Of a DNA stretch of 64,000 bases, positions 34,101 through 46,100 are shown piece by piece. Position numbers and translations under genes: made by a program. The notes beneath the pieces were generated by a model, which saw nothing but the letters and a program-made list of their open reading frames with translations, was not told the DNA's origin and made no database searches. Location of the stretch: NCBI GenBank assembly GCA_021234155.1, contig JAJEKV010000186.1:577359-641358 (forward strand). Reading direction: 5' to 3'. The stretch comes from Isoetes taiwanensis. Taxonomy: Eukaryota > Streptophyta > Lycopodiopsida > Isoetales > Isoetaceae. Position 1 is the stretch's first letter. Each line of letters begins with the position of its first letter.

Positions 34101-37100
34101 AAGCATGCTACGGGCAAATAAAGCATGCTACCGGGCAAGATCGCAAATGAATCTATTGCGCCGCTCAGCCATGCCATTCTGCTGCGGCGTTCCTGGGGCA
34201 GTGAGCTGCCTCCTTATCCCAGCACTTGCACAAAAATCATCAAATTGTTTTGAAACATATTCTCCACTATTATCTGTTCTTAAAGTTTGTATCCTTTTTC
34301 CTGCCTCATTTTCAACGGCAGCCTTGAATTCCTTAAATTTATCAAGAACTTCTGATTTTCTTTTAAGAAAATACACCCACATCTTGCGAGAAAAGTCATC
34401 AACAAATAGAAAAAAATACCTTGCACCACCAACAGATGGTTCTTCTACCGGCCCAACATCGGAATGCATTAACTGGAGAATATCCTTTGTCCTTACTGTT
34501 TGCAAACGGCACATCTTTCCTTTTATGCAAACTTCACAGCAATATTTTGAATTCGATCCAAAAATTTTAGGCAAACCTCCTACCATTTCCTGCATGTTTA
34601 ACAGTTTTAAACATTCAAGAGATAAATGACTATATCTCCTATGCCAAGTTCCGTATTATTTTCTTGGGAGGTTGGCATGATGGCAGCCATTGCATATCGA
34701 TTTCTGTCAGCAAGGTCAAAAAGAATACACCATATCCTTCATCGGTAAGGAGGCAATTGAAAGCAAATTTCTCCTTGGTACATATGAAACATTTGAAATT
34801 GATTCCATGAAGCCATCTTGCTCTCCAAATTTCACATTACCTACGCCAACTATTTTAAATGAATAGTCATCACCAAGTAGAATTTCTGAATTTACTACAA
34901 CCTTTATATTTTCGAAAGTGTTTTCATTTCCTGTTACATATCTTGTTGCACCACTATCAAGAATGAAAGTATCATTTGATTGTGACGCTTCTGCAGCATT
35001 TATTTCAACATTTGGCGCTTGTTTACTTGAATCGCCTTCAAGCATATCTCTGCTGGTAGTAAGCAGATAATTATACTCAGTCCCATATTCAATAGGAGTT
35101 TCCATTACCGAATTACCTTGGACAAACCGTCCATATCCTCTACCATATCCACGACCTCTTCTTCCAAACTTTCTCTGTCCACATCCTTGGCCTCTTCCTC
35201 GGCAACTTGCTCTTCCGCGACCACAACCTCTTGCATTTGTACGATCAGCGGAAAACATTGCAACAAAAGGCTCTCGAATAGCTACTTCAAGTTCCTTTTG
35301 CAAAAGCACAGAAGCAACATCATCAAAATTAGCTGCATATTGAGCTGGTCTTGTCTTAAAGCTGTCTAGGAAATTTTCATATTCTGGAGCTCCGATATAG
35401 AGCACCTGCTGCAACTCCTTCTCACCCAAAACATCTCCAATCGCAGCCAACTGACTTCTGACATTTTCTATGCCAGCCAAAAAACCTGTCACATCTGAAA
35501 AATCTTTTAACTTCAAATTCATAAGGTGGTGCCTCAAAGTCTGCCTCAAACATGTTTTTGAGCTTCTTCCAAGCAAGACTAGCATTTTCATAGTCTATAA
35601 TTTGATCTCTCACCTCATCATTATAATAAACTTTCGTATAGGCAAGTGCCATTGAATTATCCTTGTCCCACTTACTCTTGTCATCACTCAGAGAATCTGC
35701 AGAAGAGCCTTCACTATCATCTGTTGACAGCTTAGCAAATTTTTGTTGGAACAGTAAACCCTATGTGGACATTAGGTCACATGGGTACAACGTTTATGGT
35801 CAAAGGTCACATGTAAACCAGTTAGGTAAAGGTCACATCAGAGTTAAATAGGAAGCCTCTTATCATATATGTTATATGTAACAACAACATGCAAATGTAA
35901 GTTACTCATTTTCCATTTCTCTCCTCCTGATCCTCCAACATGGTATCAAAGCCAAATGCAGATTCAGCTATACCAGTTTGAATCTGATGGATCCTTTCAA
36001 GTTTTTCAAAGATCCCATGCTCATCCCAAGCAATTGGTATATTTGGGCAGATGTTTTTGAGAATTTTATGATCACTAACAATCTTGGAGCGTTTTTTATC
36101 CTACTTGGGATAAGGCAAAAGATGCCAAGTCCACTGAGTTAGATAAGAGAGCTCTAGTCTATCTTAATCAGGCTCAGATCGTTATCTAGTTTCAAAAAAG
36201 TATGGAAAGAGTTGGAGAACTCTTATGCCTACACAGGTCTCTCAACTCAGCTTGTCATCAAGAAAAAGATTGAAAGCACTTTGCTGACTTCTTCTTCAAA
36301 TATGACTAAATATTTGGAGAAAATGGAACCTCTAAGATTGGAGCTTGGAGCTTGTTGCCGCGGGAGGATCTTCCTCGAGTATGCCATGTTATCTTTCCAA
36401 ATCCAACATGCTAAGGAGCCTGATTTCCTTGAAGTTAAGGGAATGCTAATTCAAGAGGAGTCTCACATGAAGGCCCTCAAGAGTAGTAATGGGGCTGGAA
36501 TACTAGGTGAAACGGCTTTGGTTTCAGACCATAAAGCAAAAAATTCTACAAAGAATTCAAGTAGAATAGCAATTGAATGCTATTATTGTCACAAGTTGGG
36601 GCATATTGCAAAGTTGCGATGCTAAGCAAAAGAAGGATGCTAAGGATGCCAGGCAAAAAAGGCCATCCGAGAGCAAATCAAAATCTGAAAAATCCAATTT
36701 AGCAGCTTGCACTGAGATCTTAGAATCTAATGCAGAGTTTCTTTGCATGGCAGTTCACACGAGCATTCCACGCATTCCACAGGGGCACTGGATACTTGAT
36801 TCAGGTGCCACAAATCATATGTCCGTAGATTCTATTGTATTCCAGTACCTACATAAGGAGCAGAAAGGCGGAGTCCAGTTAGGGGATAGTTTCTCTCATC
36901 CAATTCATGGCAAAGATCTAGTCACCTTGGATCTAGGTGATGGCATGTTGAAAGCAATCAGAGACGTCATGTATGTCCCTGAGTTGGCAACAAATTTACT
37001 CTCCATTTCACAAATGAAAATGGATTCATTTGGCAGATTTATTCTCTTTGGAGGTGGCAGAGCAGTCATCTATGATGTACATCCCAAGGATGATCTAGCA

Positions 37101-40100
37101 GCATAAGAATTAGCGCATGGGAAGTTGCAGAGTGGGCTTTATAAGCTGGAACAAGTTGAAGCTATGAATCATGCGCTCATCCACACCTTGAAGAGCTATG
37201 GCACAACAGGTTAGGCTATTTCAATTGCAAATATATCCACATGTTGCGCAGGAAAAACATGGTGCGGGGTTTGCCTAATTTGAAAGACGTGGGTCTTCAT
37301 TGCAACGCTTGTTCTCTTGCCAAATAGTCCCAACTTCCAGCTGAGCATAGGGCCTCTCGGTCGTTTGAAATCATCCATTCGGATCTCTGTCACATGAAAG
37401 TCAAAAGCATAGGAGGCTCCAGGTACTTTATGACTCTTATTTGATGACTTCTCTCGCTTTACTTGGGTATTTCCTATAATGTATAAGTCCGAAGTCTTTG
37501 AATGGTTTCAGAAGTTTTATCAAATGGTTCATAAACATTTTGAGATGACCATTAAGTATCTTAGAAGTGATAATGATGGAGAGTATGTGTCTCAAGCTTT
37601 CTCAAACTTTCTAGATGCTTCAGGAATAGAAAGAGAGCTGATTGTTCCCTATGCTCACCCTCAAAATGGGGTAGCCGAGAGAAGAAATTGCATCACCTTA
37701 GATTTGGCAAGATCTATGACTGCTCATGCAGGTCTACCAAAATCTTTTTGGGCTGAGGCTGTTAGTACTTCAGTCTACATCATGAACAGGGCTCCCACTA
37801 AGGCTGTTGTAGATGTGACACCTTATGAAGCTCTATATGCCGAAAAACCAGATCTGTCACACTTGAAGACATTTGGATGACATTTGGATGTCTGACATTT
37901 GGATGTCTGGCCTATGCCACTTTATCCTTGGAGGAGGTCAAGAAATTGGGTAAGACGCATGATAGATCAGTCAAGGCAATTTTTTTAGGCTATCCGCCTC
38001 AGCATGATGCCTAACAACTATATGATCCTGTAAAAAGGAGGATGTTACTCAGCAGGTCTGTTCACTTTGTTGAACATCAGGGTTCGAAATTGGGGGGTTC
38101 GACCCTTAAAAATCCGGCCATTCCAAAAAATGTTCGATAGCCAAAAAATATTCTTGACGTTTTTTCAGGCTATTTTCGTAGAAGTTTCCTAGGATTTCCG
38201 GGGATTTCCGAGAAAGTACACTATAATTTCATGTATTTCCAGAAGCCTTAAATGTAAGCAGGCATTTTGAATGGTTAGGGCAGATTCTAATTTCGGATCC
38301 TCTTGAACATGCACGGTACAATGATGATGTACCTTGGATACCAATGATGCTTCCTTGTTTGGCCAGGATTGGTCAATCACGTGGCCAACAGTAATGTACA
38401 AGAAGAGCCACATTCACCAACTTTGCAAATATTTCCTCTATTGGCTGATATTCAGTCATAAGAAGCGCAGAAGCAGGGGCAACAAGACATTTTGGAAGAG
38501 CAGGGGCAGGGATAGAAAGACATTTTGGAATCTTGGTTTGAAGATTCAGGAGAAGTTCAGCCAGCAACCTCTCCGCAGGGATCTGAGGTAGGATTACACC
38601 TCAGTCATCAAATAATGTTGAGGAGAGTTTACAAGAGTTAGAAAGCTCTGCACAAAGAACTCTAGCTGCGTCTCAAGTGGTCTTGAGGAGGTCAGCTAGG
38701 ATAAGCAACATGCAAAAAGGTCCACAATGTAACATGGCTTTAATGGCCAAGATCGTGTATAACACTCATGATCTTATGATCTTGTACATTTTGAAGATGC
38801 ATGCAAGGCTGACCATTGGAGAACTGCCATGCAAGAGGAGATCAGTATGCTTGACAAGCAAGAAACATGGGAATTGATCCCGCTACCTCCAGGTAAGCAT
38901 GCTATAGGTTGCAAATGGGTTTTCAAAACTAAATTTGCTGCTGATGGATCTCTAGCTAAGCATAAAGCAAAGCGTGCCTTGTATCTCTAGCTAAGCATAA
39001 AGCAAAGCGTGCCTTGTAGCTAAGGGGTACTCACAAAAGTATGGGATTGATCCGTAGCTCATTTGTCCTCTATTCGAGCAATCATAGCATTGGCTGCAGC
39101 TAGACCGGCCAATATTCCACATGGATTTTAAAGGTTCATTCCTTCATGGGAATCTACAAGAAGTTTTCATGCAGCAACCTCAAGGTTTTGCTAAAAAGGG
39201 GAAAGAAGAGCTTATATGACTTGAAACCAGCTCCTAGATGCTGGAATCAGAAAATTCATGCCTTCCTTTTGCATGCAGGATTTCACCAAAGCTCTGCAGA
39301 CTCTAACGTCAATATTAGATGTGGTCCTAATCAAGAGATTTGCATCATAGTTCTTTATGTGGATGTGGATGATCTCTTGATTAAGGGGGGGCAAATGCCA
39401 GATGGCATCTATTTATCTCAACAGAAGTCTATCCGGGATATACTTCAAAAGTGGAATATGAGCAATGCCAAACCAGTCTCATACCTATAGACTTAGGTAC
39501 CAAGCTTCATGCAGATGCAAGATGCAGGCGACAACTCTTGTGACAGTACTTTATAACAAAGTCTCGTTGGAAGTCTGCTCTACTTGACTGCAACACGACC
39601 TGATTTATGTTTTGTAGTAAATCTTCTTTTCAGGTACATGCAAAGGCCTATACAATTACATTGGAAGGCAGCCAAGCATGTGCTGTGCTGGCCTACCTTC
39701 AGGGCACGTTAGAAGAAGGATTATTTTACAAAAAATTAGAAATTGATAGCTGCACCATCTTTGTTGATGCTGATTATGCAGGTTGTGAAGATACTCGAAG
39801 GTCCACAACAGGGATCATGTCTTCACTTAGGCCTAATGTGTTCAATTGGCTGTCAAAGCGACAATCTACTGTTTCTATCAGCACTACTGAGGCTGAATTC
39901 AAAGCCCTTTCAGCGGGAGTGCAGGAAGCACTTTGGTTACAGAAGTTGTGGAAGGACCTTAAAGTTCCCATACATACAGAAGCCACAATTGTCCAGCGAC
40001 AATCAGAGTACTATTCATCTAGTATTCAATCTGGTTTTCCATGTAAGAACCAAGCATCTTGATGCACATCTTCTTTTCTCACGAGAACGATTTCTGGCTT

Positions 40101-43100
40101 CTGAGTTGGTTTTGTCTTACTGTTCAACACCAGCTAGCAGATATGCTTACCAAAGCTCTGGCTAGTGCCAAACTAAGCAAGTTCAAGGAGTAGCTAGGGA
40201 TGGTGAAATTCCAGCTTAAGGGAGAGCAACATCTAGTAAGCTGAAATTTTGAAGCCCACACAGGTTTAAGGGAAAGTGTTGGAAGAGTAAACCCTATGTG
40301 GACATTCGGTCACATGGGTCCAACGTTTATGGTCAAAGGTCACATGTAAGACTAGGTAGGTAAAGGTCACATGTTAAGACCAGTTAGGTGGTCACATCAG
40401 AGTTAGGTAGGAAGCCTCTTATCATATATGTAACAACAACATGCTCATTTTCCATTTCTCTCCTCATGATCCTCCAACAATTTTACCTTCAAGTTACCTT
40501 TACTATCCTTTTGTCTACTTGGAGTAAAAAGTTCGTATGGATGTCCTTGCTCTTCATCATATTTTGGCTCTGAAATTTTTGGTTTGGAGGGCCTGGATTT
40601 TCCATTGACTACCTCCCATAAGCCTTTAATCTGAAAAAAGGCTTTCATCAAATTCTTCCATGAATTGTAATTCTTTTTGCTGATCAAGATGAACCTATCC
40701 TGGTTCAGGATCTTTTTCAAGTTCAGTTCTATTTATCCAAACTGAAACTGCTCAATTTCTGCAGCCCAATTGACGTTTACACCAAAACGGCACTAGAAAG
40801 CATCAAAAAGGACAATGGAACGTTAATTAGTTTTTTTTTTTCAAAAACGTCACAAAAAGGGACGCTGTCGACAAACTTCCCAAACTCAAATTTTCATGTG
40901 ATTGGTGCCGGATTCACAATTTGGAGTCAACCTGGCTTTGATACGAAATGATGGATTTAATCAACTAGGAGAAACAAGGAGAGAAGGCAAAAACCAGAAT
41001 CTCATTATTATTTATGCATGACCGACCGGAAAACATAGAAAACATCACCTATATATGGTAACATATCAACTCTTGTTCTAATGACCAAATATTACCTCTA
41101 GAGACGTCTAACTTTACCTCTAGAGACAGAGACGTCTAACTTTTAACCTTTATACAAACATTACTTAGTTTATGATATAGACCATATTTATGATATGGTC
41201 TATGGGGTATTTTATGATATGGTCTATGGGGTATGGGATAAAGCCTGGAAAGATTGGGGCCATTGGATAACGATTTTCTTGAAGGATCCGCCCTTTTGGT
41301 GTGTTGGTTATCACTAGAGGTGCTAGTGCGTAACATTTGGTATCAGAGCCAAGGTTCAATTCCTCGTGGCAACATTGGTGTGTTCCACATGCTTGAGGGC
41401 AAGAGGAAGGGGAGGAATTGATATAGTCTATGGGGTATGGGATAAAGCCTGGAAAGGTTGGGGCCATTGATAACGATTTCCTTGAAGGATCCGCCCTTTT
41501 GATGTGTTGGTTATCACTAGAGGTGTTAGTGCGTAAATTTGATACGATTAGCTAGTCTCCAAAGGTCTACTGCAAAAACAATCGTCAAGAAACAAGTCAA
41601 GCAAGCACAAATCCACCCTTCCGGTAAGCTCTCAACCCAACCGGGTTGTCCTTGAGCAAGAAACTTCCAAAGAAAGGAAATAACGCAAGTTAGCCACTAC
41701 AAATCCTTTGTAGCAAAAACATAAATTTGAGGAATAGGCTAGGCTTAGGATTTAGCTTAGATCTTCAATTGGGATAGAAACAAGCTTCCCTCCACATACG
41801 CTTACTAGTTCCCTTATGTAACATTCACTTCCTTTATAAAAAGGTAAAGGTATCCCTTAATGAGCTTTATTTGAATGATGTCCTTATATTTAGCCCAAGT
41901 CCCCATCGATATAATAGATGCGTATCTTTTTTAGCTATAATAATAGATATAATAGATGCGTATCTTTCTTAGCTATAATAATAGTTTACTATCTTTTCTA
42001 AGGTTCTTAGATTAGCTTATGATTTATAACTTGTCCTATCTTATCTTATATTAGATAAAAATATCCACCAATGGTCTAGCTAAAGATAATTGCTAACTTA
42101 ACTTATTGTATATTCACTAAGATACTTGGGTCCAAGGGTTAACATAAACATTTACAGCTTTCTTTCTCCTACTCTTGCTCCCTACAACCACTCCCCCGAG
42201 CGCCACCATATCAATTCCTCCCCTTCTTGGGATTGATCGTCCTCGATCAAGAATTATATGGCAAATTAACACAACCAAATCCATGGTTATAATCAGAAAT
42301 GGTAAGTCCAGCCCTTTAGGCTAAAAATTTCAAGTCCCGCCCAGGCAGATCTGTGACGGGATTCACCCATGTATTTGAAACATAAAGATACTCCAAGTCA
42401 TGGCGTATAAGCTGATTGACTTCTTGCTGAGTAAAATTCAGATTGTCATCCATTATACTGTATTGAAAAGGTGGGATATTTCCCATAGAGAAACTCATCT
42501 CCTCAAACAATTTAGATGTCCTTGAGAACCAACAGCGCTTACCTTGGTCTGCCAATGTTTTAGACAACACATATGCCAGCCAGGGAAGTCGTTTTTGATC
42601 TTCTTGTGACTGTCCAAGACAGTGTAACTTATTTAAATAAGTCACTGTTTGAAAGGCAATTTCAACCTTCAGAGGTTTCGCATTAAATTCAGCAAGCATT
42701 ATATCATGGGGTACAGAATGTTTGCTTCTAATCATTTTAGAAAGAGAGACGGAGTGAAAACTTAGAAAATGAAATATGATGGATTGATTGTTTTCTTTCG
42801 GTGCCACAGAAGATAGTCACATATGTGACGTGTAGAGCACAGCATGTGGACATGCTAACTATATCCTAACCTAGCTAGGGGCATACATGAACATAAATAC
42901 ATGGTAAATTATAAACCATGGTCCTATGTAAATACATAGGCTGCCATGTCAGCACATATGTGTGCTTAACCATTAAGAGTTATTTCTGTCATCCTCCCCT
43001 AAGCACATATATGAACTGAGAACAAAAACAGAATGCTACAGCTTATCATGGTAATCCTCCCCTAAGCAGAGCATTCGAATACCAAGCTGAGTCTTGAATG

Positions 43101-46100
43101 TCTGAAATGTAGACCCTGTTAATGGCTTGGTGAAGAAGTCAGCCAATTGATCTCTGGTTGGAACGTGATGAAGATCAAGCTGACCATCAATGACCTTCTC
43201 TCGCACAAAATGATAATGTGTTTCAATGTGTTTGCTGCGGGCATGAAATACGGGATTATTAGCAAGTTGCAAAGAGCTTTGGTTAACACAATAAAGTGGA
43301 ATAGTGCTGGTGTCAAAGCCTATTTCTGCAAAAAGTACCAAACGGATTCAGCAACAGCAATTGCTAAGGCTTTATACTCCGCCTCCATGCTAGAAAGAGA
43401 GACTGAGGGCTGACGCTTGCTGAGCCAAGTAATAATGTTCTTACCAAGGCCAAAAACATAACCTGTGGTGCTGCATTGCGTATCAAGACAACCAGAATGA
43501 TCAGCATCTACAAAACCATGTAAAGAAGGTGACTGATCACGTGTATAGCAGAGGCCCTCATTAAGAAAACCCCTTAAATAGGCGAGCACTCTTTTTGCTG
43601 CTTGCCAATGGCTCTGTTTTGGACAGGCCGTAAACCGGCTCAACATGCCCACCGCAAAAGAGATCTCCGCTTTAGTGACTGTAAGGTAAATCAGTCCACC
43701 AACAAGTGAGCGATACAAAGTAGCATCTACCTGAGGAGACTCATCATAGGTGGATAACTTCAAACCAGGCTCCATGGGCTGTTTGGCAACCTTGCAATCC
43801 GTCATATTTCATTTTCTGAGTTTTCACTCCGTCTCTCTTTCTCTCTTGTTTCTTGCTGTTGGTTCTAGCCTAGATCATAAGTTTCGTCAATAAATAATTC
43901 AAGGTCTGCTTCAGCTTCCCAGAAATTAATCCCGTTGCAGCCAACAGCATAGCATATGGAGTTTGTTGCTTCAGACATAATTCTTTCATGGAAGCGTTTC
44001 TGCACTTTTTCTACTCCTTTCCACATTTACCTGGAGAGGCCAGGCCCCCAAGCTGAGAAGACTTACAGAAGCATTGTGTGGACAAGCATTTGTACATGAC
44101 TTTGCTTATCTGCCATTTCTAGATGCGCAAGTTTTTCACATGCTCATCGTGCTATGAAGACATCTCATACCACCAGCAATACATTCTTCGACCCCTGCAT
44201 TTTGTACATGATCTTTTCTCATAGGCCATTTCCAGATGGCCAAGTTTTTTTTACATGCTCGTCGTGCTATAAAGACACCTATATTACCAGCAATATGTTT
44301 GAACTGCCACATCACCTTCATCTGTGCATTGAAATCCCAAGTACTTAAATTGTTATACTTGCTCCAACACCTCCCCGTCAAGTTTCACATTCATTCGCTT
44401 CTTTTCCCCGTCACCGTGACTCTAGTCTCGAGCCGACGCCGCATTTATGGTAGGGCAAAGCCCCATTGGGCACGTGCCGGGAGTATAATCTAGAACTGGC
44501 GGATAGCTTGTAGTGGACAACTTTTCCTAGATCTTGATTACTTGCCCGGGATCTATGCTTCTTGCATGATGATGCGGAAGCTCACAAGCTTGCTTGTGGG
44601 AAGGGTCGACTTTACTCTTGACAACGGCTAGACTTTAGTTTTCATTTTGTTCACTGTCATGTGAAAATGAAATGTTCTTCTGATTTAACTATGGTCATTT
44701 GACACAGTCTACAGATCCTCTTGGAGCGCTCGATCTAGGTCTAGTTGCATGACCAGCCTCAATCTGAAGCTGATGGAATGAGACCTTGAGCTCACCAATT
44801 GCATGTCTCACTACTTCAACAGCACAGTGCTGGAAGCACAGTGCACTGCATAAGCTGACACTTTCTTCACTGCTTTCCTATGGGAATACTCTAGCCAGGC
44901 TAAAACGTGCTCAACATGGCCACCTGCAAACAACAGGTTTTGCGATTGTGAAATCGGCTGACTTGCTAACAAAAGAGAGCAATATTGGCTCTGAATGTGT
45001 GCAGCTCGCAGGATTGTGATTCAAATTCCTGTTGTATAGAGATGACGTGGTCTTGTTGACAAGAACCAAGATGGGTCTTCAAACGTAATTATAGACCTTA
45101 GAGAATAAAGTGGGCAGCAAAGAAAAGACACAAACAGTCCTTTACAAGGGAAAACAAGACAGACATCTAGGTGGGTACGGTGCGCATGTCTATGTGGATA
45201 CAGTGTGGCTGTACATGATCCGATGTACTATTTGGTCTCATAGACCCAATCGGTCTCTGCAGACATTAATATACCCTTTTTCCTTTATTAATCAAAGTTC
45301 TTTATGGCTTGTTAATAGTCCATTGTTTCATTCTCACAATTACACATTTAAACACGCTAGCGTTTGTTAGGGAGCAGGTCATTGATTTGTTAATTGGATC
45401 TTTACCATGCTTGTTCAAATATAAAATGGTCCATATTTTTTGCAAGCTTCCATCACATTCTCTTGATGTTCAGTCATGTATGTGTGCGAGAGAGGATGAC
45501 AAGCTTGTCTTATTACTTCACAAACGTGTGTTGACGCAGCAGCATCTATGTCCACTGACAAAATATAACTCTTAATGGTTATAAGCACACATATGTGCTG
45601 GCATCGCAGCCTATGTATTTATGTAGGACCATAGTTTAAATGCCTTGGCATATGTTTATGTATGTCTCTAGCTGACGAGGTTAGGATATAGTTAGCATGT
45701 TAAGGTAATCACGTGCTATGCTCTACACGTCACATGTGACTATCTTTTGTAGCACTGAAAGAAAACATCCAATCCATCATCTTTCATTTTCTGACTTTTC
45801 ACTTCGGCTCTATTTCTCTCTTGTTCTTTGCTGTTGGTTCTAGCCTAGATCATATGGGACATGTGATGTATATTGGCCTATGTTTCCATGGGTGAGTAGC
45901 ATAAAATTAATGTTACATCCAGTGTATCATATTCAAGATGTATTAGCAAACCAAAACCAACCTACCATTTTTCGTTGTGTGTCTTACTCCATCCACTTTC
46001 TTATTATTTGTAAATTCAAGTTTACATCTTGTGTCTTGTCACAAATAAGATGTCAACAGCGAAAGTGTAATAAGTTGGTGGAAGCAACTGACAGATACTA

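Larger units (their letters stand above)
35744..40479 (+). mobile_element. Copia C: Ty1/copia element nested in copia B gag, TSD ATTTT
   Basis: LTRs are 35744-35940 (197 bp) and 40277-40479 (203 bp), both starting TGTTGGAA and ending CCTCCAACA. The 5-bp target duplication ATTTT is exact (35739-35743 and 40480-40484) and interrupts the gag frame of copia B. The primer binding site TGGTATCAAAGCC is at 35941-35953, and the polypurine tract TTTAAGGGAAAG ends at 40276. The two LTRs differ by an indel of about 20 bp plus several substitutions, so the insertion is not recent, yet it is younger than copia B. Confidence 0.92.
31704..41180 (-). mobile_element. Copia B: Ty1/copia element, split by nested copia C
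   Basis: The 3' LTR is 31704-31947 (244 bp, starting TGAAGGATATAATG on the minus strand, after the polypurine tract TTAAAAGGGGAAAA). The diverged 5' LTR covers 40949 to about 41180 and has lost its first ~20 bases. A mutated primer binding site (minus GTATCAAAGCC) lies at 40933-40945. Gag and pol occupy the interior, interrupted at 35744-40479 by copia C. Removing the insert gives an element of about 4.7 kb. Numerous LTR differences mark an old copy. Confidence 0.82.
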
